This document shows, in pieces, positions 45,596-54,178 of a stretch of DNA of 64,000 nucleotides. The notes beneath the pieces are model-generated. The model saw only the letters and a list, made by a program, of their open reading frames with translations, made no database searches and was not told the DNA's origin. Position 1 is the stretch's first letter; every line of letters starts with the position of its first letter. Position numbers and translations under genes: made by a program. Origin of the DNA: Paludisphaera mucosa (GTDB taxonomy: Bacteria; Planctomycetota; Planctomycetia; Isosphaerales; Isosphaeraceae); NCBI RefSeq assembly GCF_029589435.1, contig NZ_JARRAG010000002.1:3782001-3846000 (forward strand), in the 5' to 3' direction.

Positions 45596-45643
45596 AACGC
45601 GACCGCCGACGGCCACACCTGGCCGCGGCGGTCGCGTTTGTTT
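45596..45643 (+). terminator. Rho-independent terminator after the Cys-Tyr-Ser repeat gene
   Basis: Stem 45596-45614 with 45621-45638 (18 bp, one bulged A), 6-base loop, followed by TTTGTTT. It lies 46 bases beyond the stop codon. Confidence 0.9.
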
Positions 45644-45710
45644 CGAATGACGCGCCCGACGGCCGCCGCGATGAGCCTGTGCGCCGGGCGGCCCTTCAAG
45701 GAGCGTGTTT

Positions 45711-46412
45711 TCACGAACGCCGGACCGCCCGTTGCTTCCTGCTCCAAGCTCCCAGGCCCGCACTCGCGGCGATCCCGATCAAAGCCAGCGAGGAAGGCTC
45801 GGGGACGGCCGCGGTCGTGGTGAAGGTGAAATTGTCGAGGAAGACGCTGTTCTCGAAGCCTAACGCGGACGACGTCCCCATGATGGTGAAGCTCAGGATC
45901 TGGGCCCCCGCGACCGACGCCGTCGCGAAGGTAGGGAAGCCCGAGGTACCGAGGTCGACCGTCGTGGTCGCGAGGAGGGTTCCAGTGCCGTCGAGCCCGC
46001 TATAGGCGCTCAGTGTCAGGGTGTCTGCATCCGCGCCGTAGTCGCCGAAATCCAGGCTGACGCCCGAGACGGCCGAGGAGAGATTGCCGATGAAACCGCT
46101 CGTCCCCGGGGCGAAGAACGGATCCACGCTGCGCTCGCCGAACGACGCGGGCTTGCCGCTTTGAGCGTCCGAATTCTGGACGATATCGAACGCGGCGCCG
46201 TTCTCGCGAGACAGCGAGAGGGTCAATCCGCTCTCGGAGAGCACGAGACTCGTCAATGCGCCCGGACGTGAGCCTTGCGGCGGGCTGATGTAGGTGGCGG
46301 GGGTCGACTCGAAGTCGAAAAGGACCGTGTCCGCGCCGGCATCGGATACCGCCGCGCAAGTCGCCGCGAAAACGCCGAGGACGAGCCGAAGAGGCGTTCG
46401 ATTCCTGAGCAT
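45711..46412 (-). CDS. PEP-CTERM protein
   Basis: 233 residues. Signal peptide (MLRNRTPLRLVLGVFAATCA, cleavage near SDAGAD); beta-sandwich-like mature part with DTVLFDFESTPATYISPP, SGVSLDFGDYGADADTLTLSAYSG and FLDNFTF; C-terminal VPEPSS, a hydrophobic segment and RKQRAVRRS. The strand pattern resembles small carbohydrate-associated domains seen in planctomycete PEP-CTERM proteins. The PEP-CTERM tail is recognised by an exosortase that places the protein on the cell surface. Function unknown. Confidence 0.85.
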   Translation of the reverse strand: MLRNRTPLRLVLGVFAATCAAVSDAGADTVLFDFESTPATYISPPQGSRPGALTSLVLSESGLTLSLSRENGAAFDIVQNSDAQSGKPASFGERSVDPFFAPGTSGFIGNLSSAVSGVSLDFGDYGADADTLTLSAYSGLDGTGTLLATTTVDLGTSGFPTFATASVAGAQILSFTIMGTSSALGFENSVFLDNFTFTTTAAVPEPSSLALIGIAASAGLGAWSRKQRAVRRS

Positions 46413-46948
46413 GCCGGACCTCCCTAAGTGTTTAGTCGAGCCGTCGTTGCATCGAGGGCGTGGGCTGGGTGAAGCCAGGCGATCTTGAGGCCATGGGGCT
46501 CAGCATGCAAGAAAAATCGAAAGCGATCCCAACTTTCCAATTCCATGTTCAGCTAAATCAACATCCGACTTGACGTCTCCCCCCGATTCGATCGAGAATT
46601 CAGGACATTTCGGCTCCGATGTGTCGGATCGGTGCCGCGGACAATCGCCGATCCCGCCCAGTCGAGATCGTTTTCCATCCTCACTCATCGAGGCGGCGGG
46701 AGACGGCCCGTGAGGCCTGGCTCGCTCGGGCTCAATTCGCGATCGGCTCGACCATCGTCGGGAGGGTTGCTCGAAGATCATGGGACGCTCGGCGGACCTC
46801 GGGATGGCCCCCCTGAGCGCCCCGCTCACGACCTTCCGGTTTCGGAAGGCGATCCTTCGACCGATTCTCGACGGTTCCTTGAGCAGGGCTCCTGGATCCG
46901 CAGGCGGGGCCGACGTCGACGCCGGCGGATCAGCACCCATTCACCACG
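46413..46948. other. 536-base gap without a supported gene
   Basis: Upstream of the PEP-CTERM gene on the minus strand. A 146-codon minus frame (46500-46940) has no motif and odd composition, and I do not call it. Stretches of lower GC (46500-46600) may carry the PEP-CTERM promoter. No repeats of note. Confidence 0.45.
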
Positions 46949-48685
46949 TCAGGCCGACGTGACCCGCTCGGCGGGCAGCGTGTAGCGATCCTCGATCGCT
47001 TCCTTGATCTGGGTCCGGCTCTCCTCTGCCGAGAGACCCTCGGTCGCGGCGACCTGCTCGGCGGCCTCGCCCAGCTCGTCGTCCTTGATCCCCTCGCGGA
47101 ACCAGCGAGCGTAGTCGCCCTGCTGAAGGTGATGTTGCCAGGTGGCGTCGTCGACCCCCTCGGCGAGTTGCAGGAACGCCACAAGGTTCTGGGCGCGGAG
47201 GTTGAGCTTGCCCTCCGGACCCTTGAAATAGAAGCTGCGGTCGGGCCCGAGGTTGCCCTCGGCATATTTGCGGCTGTGCCGGCGTCGCTGGATCTTGGGC
47301 GGGGCCGTCTTCACCCGGAACGGCGGCCGGTCCTCCTTGAGGAACCACGCCAGGGTCTCGCCGCGATCCAGCTCGACGGCCTCCAAACCCGCCGGCTCGG
47401 GCTTGCCCGAAGTCTCGCAGAACAGGCGGATCGTCTTCTCCGGATGCTCGCCGATGGCCAGCAGGACGTCGACCGACTCCAGCAAAGCCGGCGCGACGCT
47501 GTCGGGATGGACGGTGATGTAGAGCATCCCCTGCAACTCCTTGGGTATCACCAGGGGGGCGGGCTGCCATGCGGCGGGCATCAGGTGGTGGACCTCGTCC
47601 ACCACGACCCAGTGGGGACGCCCCGTGTGCGCGCGAAGGTCCTGGAGTCGGGGCAGGAGTTGGTCCGAGAAACCGGGCCGATCCTTCAGATCGATCCCCA
47701 GCATGTTGACCGAGACGTTCGGCGTCTCGGGCCGGGAGAGGAGCTCCTCGACCTCGTCGACGGTCGGCGCGTTCTTGGGGTCGCCGAGCTTCATGGTCAG
47801 CTCAAGCTCGTCGTAATCCCCCTCGGGGTCGACGATGACGAACTGGTAGCGGGACTCGCTCAGCCGCTCCAGCAGGCCCGTCGTCAAGGTGGACTTGCCG
47901 CCGCCCGACGTCCCGGCGACGAGGATGTTGAGCCCATAGGGGCTGATGCGGACCTCCTGCTTCTGGTCGTCCTCGCCGAGCAGGACGTGGTGCCGAATCA
48001 GCTTCGGCGCGAGTCCGGCGAGGTCGTCCTCCAGGAGGCCGCGGATGAGCTGGACCACGCCCCGGCCGTGATCGCGCGAGGTGATCCAGTCGGCGCGCTC
48101 CTTCAAAGTCGGCAGCGCGTTGGAAACGGCCACGGCGCACTCGCTGGAGCTCAGGAACGCGTGGTCGTTCTCGGCGTCGCCGACCGCGACGACGTTGTGC
48201 GCCGAGAGGCCCAGGTCGCGGAGCGCCGCATCCAACCCGGTCGCCTTGTTGACGCCCGAGGGGAGGATCATCACGGCCCCCTTGTTGAAGATGACCTGGA
48301 GTTCCAGCCCCATCTCCCGGACGACGTCGAGCACCGCGGCCTGGTGCGGCTCCCAGGTGGCCACGATCACCCGACCGACCGAGATCGGCCCGACCCCGCG
48401 AGCCTTGAGACGGTCGATGAAATCGGCCGGCGGCGCCTCGGCCAGCTTGACCTCTTCCTTGTCCTGGGGTCGATAGAGGAGGGCCCCGTTCTCGGCGACG
48501 ACGCGGTCGAACAGGTCGATCTCGGGCATGATCTCCAGCAGCTGATCCAGCTCCCGGCCCGTGACCATCACCAGCTTGCGGCCCGATTCTTTCAGGAGGC
48601 GCAGGGCCTCGACCGTGGGGGGGTCGACGCGGCCGTCGGTGGCGAGCGTCCCATCATAATCGGCGGCGAGGACGTGATAGCGCAT
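46949..48685 (-). CDS. HAD-IIB phosphatase fused to a HerA/DUF87-type ATPase
   Basis: 578 residues from the ATG at 48685 (MRYHVLAADYDG). Residues 1-225 form a HAD-IIB hydrolase: AADYDGTLA (nucleophile), MVTGREL and VGDAENDHAF. Then a P-loop domain: GTSGGGKST (Walker A, about 262), the conserved VIVDPEGDYDEL and VVVDEVHHLMP (Walker B, about 363), which resemble DUF87/HerA-family ATPases. A C-terminal helical segment follows. The combination suggests a phosphatase regulated by, or coupled to, an ATPase motor. Neither substrate nor partner is known. Stand-alone gene. Confidence 0.88.
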   Translation of the reverse strand: MRYHVLAADYDGTLATDGRVDPPTVEALRLLKESGRKLVMVTGRELDQLLEIMPEIDLFDRVVAENGALLYRPQDKEEVKLAEAPPADFIDRLKARGVGPISVGRVIVATWEPHQAAVLDVVREMGLELQVIFNKGAVMILPSGVNKATGLDAALRDLGLSAHNVVAVGDAENDHAFLSSSECAVAVSNALPTLKERADWITSRDHGRGVVQLIRGLLEDDLAGLAPKLIRHHVLLGEDDQKQEVRISPYGLNILVAGTSGGGKSTLTTGLLERLSESRYQFVIVDPEGDYDELELTMKLGDPKNAPTVDEVEELLSRPETPNVSVNMLGIDLKDRPGFSDQLLPRLQDLRAHTGRPHWVVVDEVHHLMPAAWQPAPLVIPKELQGMLYITVHPDSVAPALLESVDVLLAIGEHPEKTIRLFCETSGKPEPAGLEAVELDRGETLAWFLKEDRPPFRVKTAPPKIQRRRHSRKYAEGNLGPDRSFYFKGPEGKLNLRAQNLVAFLQLAEGVDDATWQHHLQQGDYARWFREGIKDDELGEAAEQVAATEGLSAEESRTQIKEAIEDRYTLPAERVTSA

Positions 48686-49017
48686 GGATTGGCTCTCGAA
48701 TAGGTGAGGTACGTCGCCACATCCCCGAAGCAACTCACGCGCCAATCAAGACGGAGTCCGCCCCAGCCCTCTCGGCGCCGGGGCCCGGACGCCCGGCGAT
48801 CATCGACGGCGGTTCCCGGTCGATCTCGGGAGTGAAGGCCGGCCATCGAACCGCCCGCGGCCCGGCCTCGTCCCGAACGTCTTGATGCCGAAGGCCCGAT
48901 CTCTCGAGCGCGAGAAAGCCGCCCGCAAGATTGACGCCACACTCGCGAGGGTTTATCTTCGGCGCGTTCCGCCTGCGCGAGGCAGGCCACCCCCACTTCG
49001 TAGTAATAGGGTCTAAC
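48686..49017. other. 332-base divergent intergenic region
   Basis: Lies between the HAD-ATPase gene (minus) and a lipoprotein gene (plus). A few AT-rich spots (TAATAGGGTC at 49004-49013) may form the promoter of the lipoprotein gene. No gene or repeat is supported. Confidence 0.5.
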
Positions 49018-49206
49018 ATGAACAGGCGATACTTCTTGACGGGCCTCGGCGTCGTCCTGGGCGCGGGCTGCCTCACCCTGGCCGGCTGCGGCACGGCCGT
49101 CGACTCCAACGTCCCCGAGGAAAAGCTGGCGACGAAGGAGAGTTCCGAAGACATGAAGAAGGCGATCGACGCCGGCCTGAAGGGGATGGGCAAGACGCCC
49201 AAGTGA
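49018..49206 (+). CDS. Small Tat-type lipoprotein
   Basis: 62 residues. Twin-Arg N-terminus MNRRYFLTGLGVVLGAG followed by the lipobox LAGC (Cys24), so it is likely exported by Tat (or Sec) and lipidated. The mature part is only about 39 residues: NVPEEKLATKESSEDMKKAIDAGLKGMGK, a short helix of mixed charge. No family. It is followed by a hairpin terminator at 49225. Confidence 0.78.
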   Translation: MNRRYFLTGLGVVLGAGCLTLAGCGTAVDSNVPEEKLATKESSEDMKKAIDAGLKGMGKTPK

Positions 49207-49224
49207 CCCGTCTTCGAAACGCGA

Positions 49225-49264
49225 CGAGGCCGCCGCCGGGGGTTCCCGGCGGCGGCCTCGTTCT
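49225..49264 (+). terminator. Terminator-like hairpin shared by convergent genes
   Basis: A perfect 16-bp GC stem (49225-49240 with 49245-49260) and a 4-base loop, followed by TTCT. It lies between the lipoprotein stop and the end of the DUF1559 gene on the minus strand, so it may act in both directions. Confidence 0.75.
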
Positions 49265-49287
49265 GCGTCACGGCCGAGTCGATCCGA

Positions 49288-50361
49288 TCAATAGCTGTCG
49301 GAGCCGACGACCTCGCCGCCCGACCTGGTGCCGAGGGCGTACCAGGTCTGCAAGGCGATCGAGTCCTTGATGAAGCGGACGGAGCCGTCGGCCAGGCCCA
49401 CGTTCACGCCGCCCGCGTGGTAGCTGCGGGGCGTGTGGAAGCCGTAGCCGATGCCGATGCCGCCCCAGTTGGAGCAGTCGGGCGTCTTGCTGTTGGGGGT
49501 GATCATGAAGTTGAACGTCGTCTGGCTGTAGTTGCTGTTGCCCCAGCTCCCGCCGGTGTTGTTCCAGGTCGAGGTCGGGTTGGCCTGGGCGAACGCGGCG
49601 CACGCGGGCATCATCTGGGTCGTGATGACCTGGGTGTCGGCGGCGTTCGAGGCGACGAAGGTCGGCGGGTTGGGCATGCCGGCCCCGACGTAGATGTCGC
49701 TGATGGACTTCTTGCCGCCGCTGTTGTCGCCGCGGGGACGCTCGGCGAAGGCGACCGTGTTCGAGGTGCCGTCGGTGATCGCGGCGATCGTGCCGGCGCC
49801 GTACCGGGTGTCCGCCTCATTGGTGGCGTCGTTGTCCGGACGGCCGAACACGCCGGCCCCTTCCGTCCGCGAGTGCCAGTCGTAGTTGGTGCCGTTCGAC
49901 ACCAGGTAGCAGTTGCGGCCGACGCCCAGGCCGTCGCTGGGGCAGAGGAAGCCCGAGATCACCGTGCGGACGGCCGTCGCCTGGACGACGGGCAGCTCGA
50001 GCCCCGTGAACTGGACGCCCCACGAGTAGTTGAAGGCGTTGGCGACGGTCTGCTGCTCGATGTAGGGGAGCATCAGCGAGTGCGCGCTGCGGCCGTGGGC
50101 GACCTGGTAGTCGTTCCAGTTGTAGTCGGCGCGGCCGCTGCACTGGTTCCAGGGGAACCCGCCGTTGGCCGACTCGTAGTTGTGGAGGGCCAGCCCGAGC
50201 TGCTTGAGGTTGTTCGTGCACTGCGAGCGGCGGGCGGCTTCGCGGGCCGCCTGGACGGCCGGCAGCAACAAGGCGATGAGAACCGCGATGATGGCGATCA
50301 CGACGAGCAATTCGATCAGCGTGAATCCGCGCTTACGTGAGGCTGCGACATGCATGCGCAT
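49288..50361 (-). CDS. DUF1559 protein with prepilin-type N-terminus
   Basis: 357 residues from the ATG at 50361; a second in-frame ATG at 50355 is closer to ideal spacing from GAGG. Leader [12 protein letters not shown], motif [13 protein letters not shown] and helix, then [20 protein letters not shown]-terminus [19 protein letters not shown] and [14 protein letters not shown]. Same architecture as the copies at 14268, 15996 and 51533. It starts 300 bases from the duplicated orphan gene at 50661. Confidence 0.92.
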   Translation of the reverse strand: MRMHVAASRKRGFTLIELLVVIAIIAVLIALLLPAVQAAREAARRSQCTNNLKQLGLALHNYESANGGFPWNQCSGRADYNWNDYQVAHGRSAHSLMLPYIEQQTVANAFNYSWGVQFTGLELPVVQATAVRTVISGFLCPSDGLGVGRNCYLVSNGTNYDWHSRTEGAGVFGRPDNDATNEADTRYGAGTIAAITDGTSNTVAFAERPRGDNSGGKKSISDIYVGAGMPNPPTFVASNAADTQVITTQMMPACAAFAQANPTSTWNNTGGSWGNSNYSQTTFNFMITPNSKTPDCSNWGGIGIGYGFHTPRSYHAGGVNVGLADGSVRFIKDSIALQTWYALGTRSGGEVVGSDSY

Positions 50362-50660
50362 TTCCCTCAAGGAGAGTGAGACGTGAGAACGAATTATTTC
50401 GCACACCCGAGATCAAAGGCGGACTTGAAGAGTGAAGTGGAGCAAGTCCGGTTTGACATTTAAACAACATCGCCCCCGATGAACAAGGGCCTACCCCTCC
50501 AAAATTTCATGGATGCGCCGACACAACGATCAAATTCATTTCGGCCCGGGCAGGCCTTCCCGAGAAATCGGCGATTCACGCCTCGGCCTGGGTTTGACGA
50601 ACGTCTATGATGCGGAGCACGAGTAGGGTCGTGGGCGGTCATCCGGAGGAGTGCGCTGGC
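50362..50660. other. Divergent intergenic region before duplicated gene copy 1
   Basis: 299 bases with AT-rich spots. TATGAT (50606-50611) is a possible -10 for the gene at 50661; no matching -35 at the normal distance. GGAGGAG lies 7 bases before the start. No gene. Confidence 0.45.
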
Positions 50661-50984
50661 ATGTCGAGACGTCCGTTGAATCGTCGCGAGCTGCGGGCGG
50701 AGGCCGACGCCGCCGCGGCGCGGGGCATCCCCCTGGGCCCGAAGCCGGCCCGCCCCCGGCCCGAGTCGGCGAGCCTGCGCCCCAAGCCGGCCGCCGCGGC
50801 GCGGATGAAGGTCGTCTGGGCCGTCTGCGACGTCGGCGGCCGCACCGTCGCCACCTTCGACTACGCCCGCAAGGCCGACGCCGAGGCCCGCGTCGCCGAG
50901 CTCAAGGCCAAGGGCAAGGGGACCCACTTCCTCCGCTCCCTCAAGGAGCCCATCGGCTTCGGCGGCACCTCCTCTCCCGATTGA
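50661..50984 (+). CDS. Small basic protein, copy 1 of an exact duplication
   Basis: 107 residues, identical to the gene at 53631. Basic, Ala/Arg/Pro-rich N-terminal half ([22 protein letters not shown], then [21 protein letters not shown]), then a small domain [37 protein letters not shown] resembling short beta-alpha proteins that bind nucleic acid. No signal peptide. GGAGGAG precedes the ATG. Function unknown. Confidence 0.78.
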   Translation: MSRRPLNRRELRAEADAAAARGIPLGPKPARPRPESASLRPKPAAAARMKVVWAVCDVGGRTVATFDYARKADAEARVAELKAKGKGTHFLRSLKEPIGFGGTSSPD

Positions 50985-50992
50985 TATCGGGC
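50661..50992 (+). repeat. Perfect 332-bp direct repeat, copy 1
   Basis: Identical base for base to 53631-53962. The identity begins exactly at the ATG and ends 8 bases after the stop codon; flanks differ. Offset between copies is 2970 bases. Confidence 0.97.
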
Positions 50993-51067
50993 GTCCCCGT
51001 GCGCTCGGTCCGGGGTCGCGGTCTTTCCAGCTCGTCCTGGGCGTCGCCTACAGTCGCGCCGAATACG

Positions 51068-51111
51068 AGGACGCCCAGCCTCCAGGCGGATTGCGATGGG
51101 CTGGGCGTTCG
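51068..51111 (+). terminator. Possible terminator hairpin after duplicated gene copy 1
   Basis: ACGCCCAGCC (51071-51080) pairs with GGCTGGGCGT (51099-51108), extended by two more pairs, with an 18-base loop. No T-run. It lies between two convergent genes. Confidence 0.4.
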
Positions 51112-51138
51112 TGTTGGAAACATCAAACAGGCCGCGCC

Positions 51139-51339
51139 TCAGTGACGGGCCTTCTTGGCGGCCCCGCCGGGCGGCGGGGGCTGCATCTGCTGGAGCTTCT
51201 TCGAGGCCTCGAGGCCGGCGTCCGGGCGGGTTTCTTCGACGGTCGGCGTAGTCCCGCCGCCGCCCTCGTCGCCGCAGCCGGAGCAGGCGCAGGATACCGC
51301 CAACACGAGGCCGACCGACGTCATTCGCAGGAAAGACAT
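51139..51339 (-). CDS. Very small lipoprotein
   Basis: 66 residues from the ATG at 51339 (AGAGG 7 bases upstream). Hydrophobic N-terminus MSFLRMTSVGLVLAVSCACSGC with Cys clusters at the end, the last a plausible lipid attachment site. The mature part is GDEGGGGTTPTVEETRP and KKLQQMQPPPPGGAAKKARH, probably disordered. It follows the DUF1559 gene on the same strand by 193 bases, like the lipoprotein after the DUF1559 gene at 14268. Confidence 0.7.
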   Translation of the reverse strand: MSFLRMTSVGLVLAVSCACSGCGDEGGGGTTPTVEETRPDAGLEASKKLQQMQPPPPGGAAKKARH

Positions 51340-51532
51340 GAAACGATCCTCTTCTCGTTCTTCAATCGGGGGAGGGAAAGGCCGCGCGTTTCGTGCGACC
51401 GGCCTTCGGGTCGTCGCTTGCAACGTCGAAGAGCTGTAAGAAAAGGCCCGACGACCACCGTCTCTCCTCGCAGGAGGAGAGACGGTTTCGCATCGCGAGC
51501 TTGTCCATGATCTCGACGGAGCCGACGTCGGA

Positions 51533-52630
51533 TCAGTAGGAGTCGGAGCTGACGACCTCGCCGCCGCTCCGGGTGCCCACGGCCCACCAGGTCGGGATCG
51601 AGATGCTGTCCTTGAAGAATCGGACGGAGCCGTCGGCCATGCAGGCGTTGACGCCGCCGGGGTGGTTGCCGCCGACGGTCATGGCGTCGATGGCCTGGCC
51701 AGGCGGGTAGTTCTCGGCCATGCACGAGAGGCCGTTGGGCGTGTTGACGTGGCTGTAAGTGTTGAATCGCAGGGTGTTGGCGTGTGAGCCCGCCCAGACC
51801 GCGCCGGCGATCCAGGAATTGTTGACCGTGCCGGCGGTGGTCGTGGTGGCCGGCAGGCTGCGACAGGCCGAGACGAACGCCTGGGCCTGCACCAGGCCTC
51901 CCGTGTCCGCCGTGACGGTCGGCACGGGGCCGAAGGTGACCCGCTTCGCGTTGGCCGAACCGACGGTGACCACCGCGTCGCCGGGCAGGCCGATCAATCG
52001 CTCGCTGAACGCCACGGTGTTCGACGTGCCGTCGGTCACGCTCTGAATGCCGATCGTCCCGCAGTTGGTGGGGTAGTTCGTCCCCACCCCCGTCTTCCCG
52101 GCCTCTTCCCGCATCGGGACGATGATGCCGCTCCAACTCCCCATCGACGCCGGGCCGCCGACGTTGGCGCAGTAATTCGTCCAGGAGGACGAGAGCCACG
52201 GCCCGGCGCCCAGGCTCTCCGACGGGCAGATGAACGTCGCCACCCGCGCCCGGCAGACCGTCTGGTAATTCTCCGGCTGGTCCGCACCGAACGAGTAGTT
52301 CGCCGCGTTGGCCAGCACCTGCTGCTCCATGTTCGGCATCAGCGAAGCGGCCCAGCCCAGCGGCCAGTTGCCCCAACCGGGGCTCGCGGGGCTGCCGGGG
52401 AGCCACATGTTCCCGCAGAGTGGCGGGAAGCTGTTCTGCTGGGACACGTAATTGTGGAGCCCCAGGCCGATCTGCTTGAGGTTGTTGACGCACTGGGCTC
52501 GACGGGCGGCCTCGCGGGCCGCCTGCACGGCGGGCAGGAGCAGGGCGATCAGGACCGCGATGATGGCGATGACCACGAGGAGCTCGATCAGAGTGAAGCC
52601 CGAGCGCCGACGCAAGGCGGGGGTACGCAT
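51533..52630 (-). CDS. DUF1559 protein with prepilin-type N-terminus
   Basis: 365 residues from the ATG at 52630 (AGGAAGGAA about 9 bases upstream); the frame runs further to 52738. Leader [11 protein letters not shown], motif GFTLIELL and helix, then [20 protein letters not shown]-terminus [19 protein letters not shown] and [14 protein letters not shown]. Followed on the same strand by the small lipoprotein gene. Confidence 0.92.
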   Translation of the reverse strand: MRTPALRRRSGFTLIELLVVIAIIAVLIALLLPAVQAAREAARRAQCVNNLKQIGLGLHNYVSQQNSFPPLCGNMWLPGSPASPGWGNWPLGWAASLMPNMEQQVLANAANYSFGADQPENYQTVCRARVATFICPSESLGAGPWLSSSWTNYCANVGGPASMGSWSGIIVPMREEAGKTGVGTNYPTNCGTIGIQSVTDGTSNTVAFSERLIGLPGDAVVTVGSANAKRVTFGPVPTVTADTGGLVQAQAFVSACRSLPATTTTAGTVNNSWIAGAVWAGSHANTLRFNTYSHVNTPNGLSCMAENYPPGQAIDAMTVGGNHPGGVNACMADGSVRFFKDSISIPTWWAVGTRSGGEVVSSDSY

Positions 52631-52839
52631 GCGCACCGTTCCTTCCTGAAAAGACGTGATGACGAGAGACTCGCACGACAGAGAGTCGCGGGGCCGACTC
52701 AGAGAAAGGGATGGCCCCGCGAATCTAACTTTGGACACCGACTGGTCGCCCGGATCAAGGGTCGCCTAAAGAAATAAGGGTCGCCCCTCTTGATCACGGC
52801 CTGGGCCGTCCAAACCAGGGCGTCCATGGTTCGCATCGA

Positions 52840-52863
52840 TACGACGAAATCCGGTTCGTCGTA
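52840..52863. repeat. Inverted repeat TACGACGAA/TTCGTCGTA
   Basis: 9-bp perfect arms with a 6-base spacer, next to a 10-base palindrome GTCGTACGAC (52859-52868) and an AT-rich tract. It could be an operator or a hairpin. Confidence 0.6.
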
Positions 52864-53564
52864 CGACAAGACAATAATATCAGAATAATTTTATATTTAT
52901 GTACAAAAGGTGCGGTTGGGCCTTGGGCCGACGACGAACGAAACCGGCATTCTCGGGGGAATCATGGCGATCGCCTGCCACACGATCCCCCATCAAGCTG
53001 CTCCTCCACCTCCGCTTGGCAGGAAGTGTACGGGCTGCTCGGAAGCCCTGCGATCGGCCCCCCAGGGATCGCCGACGAGACCTTATTGCAAATCAGCGAC
53101 ACCCTACCTGAGTTCGTCCCGTTGCGTCTTTCAAGTCGACCGGGTTTGCGGCCGAGGGGACGTGACCATGGGTCGATGCGACCATCACTCGGCTCGACCG
53201 TTCGGTTTGTCGAGTCACGTTGAAATCGATGACTCGCTTCCTCAGAGCGAGGCTTCGACTCGGCCGCCGAATGGTCGAGCCAGCTTAATTTCGCTGCAAA
53301 CGGCGTGCCCTAAGTCCGCGGGTGCTGCACCCGGTCGACTTTTCGAGAGCGACGGCTCACGGGACTTGCAGGAAATCCTGGGTGAGCCCCAACCGTCACT
53401 CCCTGGTGGATTCATCAACCACGCCTCGCATGTTCACGGCCACTATGGGGAATGACCAACCCCAGACAGCGGCATCCCTCTCTCACGCTCGCCGAAGCCG
53501 CCGTCCGCTCTCGCTCCGCCTGGCTGGAATGGGTCGAAGATCTCGCCTCGTTTCGTCCAGTTCC

Positions 53565-53570
53565 TATAAT
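53565..53570 (+). promoter_or_regulatory. -10 box (TATAAT) before duplicated gene copy 2
   Basis: Consensus TATAAT in TTCCTATAATGTG, 61 bases before the start at 53631. The -35 position carries no good match. Confidence 0.5.
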
Positions 53571-53630
53571 GTGTCCCGGTGGGGCCGAACCCGGCCCGGG
53601 GACTGGGGCCGCCGGAGCGAGGAGTTTGGG

Positions 53631-53954
53631 ATGTCGAGACGTCCGTTGAATCGTCGCGAGCTGCGGGCGGAGGCCGACGCCGCCGCGGCGCGGGGCATCC
53701 CCCTGGGCCCGAAGCCGGCCCGCCCCCGGCCCGAGTCGGCGAGCCTGCGCCCCAAGCCGGCCGCCGCGGCGCGGATGAAGGTCGTCTGGGCCGTCTGCGA
53801 CGTCGGCGGCCGCACCGTCGCCACCTTCGACTACGCCCGCAAGGCCGACGCCGAGGCCCGCGTCGCCGAGCTCAAGGCCAAGGGCAAGGGGACCCACTTC
53901 CTCCGCTCCCTCAAGGAGCCCATCGGCTTCGGCGGCACCTCCTCTCCCGATTGA
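53631..53954 (+). CDS. Small basic protein, copy 2 of an exact duplication
   Basis: 107 residues, identical in protein and DNA to the gene at 50661 (see there for content). Its upstream region differs: GAGGAG 7 bases before the ATG and TATAAT at 53565. The two copies are probably under different promoters. It lies 225 bases before acetolactate synthase on the same strand. Confidence 0.78.
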   Translation: MSRRPLNRRELRAEADAAAARGIPLGPKPARPRPESASLRPKPAAAARMKVVWAVCDVGGRTVATFDYARKADAEARVAELKAKGKGTHFLRSLKEPIGFGGTSSPD

Positions 53955-53962
53955 TATCGGGC
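53631..53962 (+). repeat. Perfect 332-bp direct repeat, copy 2
   Basis: Identical to 50661-50992. No inverted terminal repeats or target-site duplications are visible at the borders. Confidence 0.97.
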
Positions 53963-54073
53963 CCGCGGCGCGAACATCGCACCGGGGCGACTCCTCTTGT
54001 TAGGGGAGTCGCGAGGCCCGGAAGGGCCGTGAACTTCGCGCGCGCCGGGTTGTGGCTGCGCGGGGGGATTCAT

Positions 54074-54079
54074 TACAAT
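54074..54079 (+). promoter_or_regulatory. Possible -10 box (TACAAT) of the acetolactate synthase gene
   Basis: TACAAT in ATTCATTACAATGATG, 100 bases before the GTG start at 54179. No -35 is evident. Confidence 0.4.
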
Positions 54080-54178
54080 GATGCGTTTCCGGGGGTGGGT
54101 CGCCGGCCCCCGGGAGCGTGTCTCGCGATCTCCGGACGCGGAAGCTGGTCAGCACGGCGAAGAAGACGAGGGACGCAC

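Larger units (their letters stand above)
52631..53630. other. 1-kb region without a clear gene; AT-rich island
   Basis: Less GC-rich than the rest. Holds a 9-bp inverted repeat (52840-52848 with 52855-52863), an AT-rich block (52869-52905) and, further on, mixed sequence. A plus frame from 52910 to 53455 (181 codons) has a Cys pair (KCTGCSEALRS ... YCKS) but poor codon bias and is not called. TATAAT (53565-53570) is a possible -10 for the gene at 53631. The region may hold a decayed gene. Confidence 0.5.

Noticed and set aside
46500-46940. 146-codon minus frame upstream of the PEP-CTERM gene
   Set aside because: No motif, low-complexity composition and no start signal.
52910-53455. 181-codon plus frame with a Cys pair (KCTGCSEALRS)
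   Set aside because: Codon third positions are not GC-biased like true genes here, and no homologous domain is recognised. It could be a decayed gene, so the region is described as a gap.
50661-53962. Composite transposon bounded by the 332-bp repeats
   Set aside because: No transposase, no inverted ends and no target duplications; the genes between are ordinary DUF1559 and lipoprotein genes.
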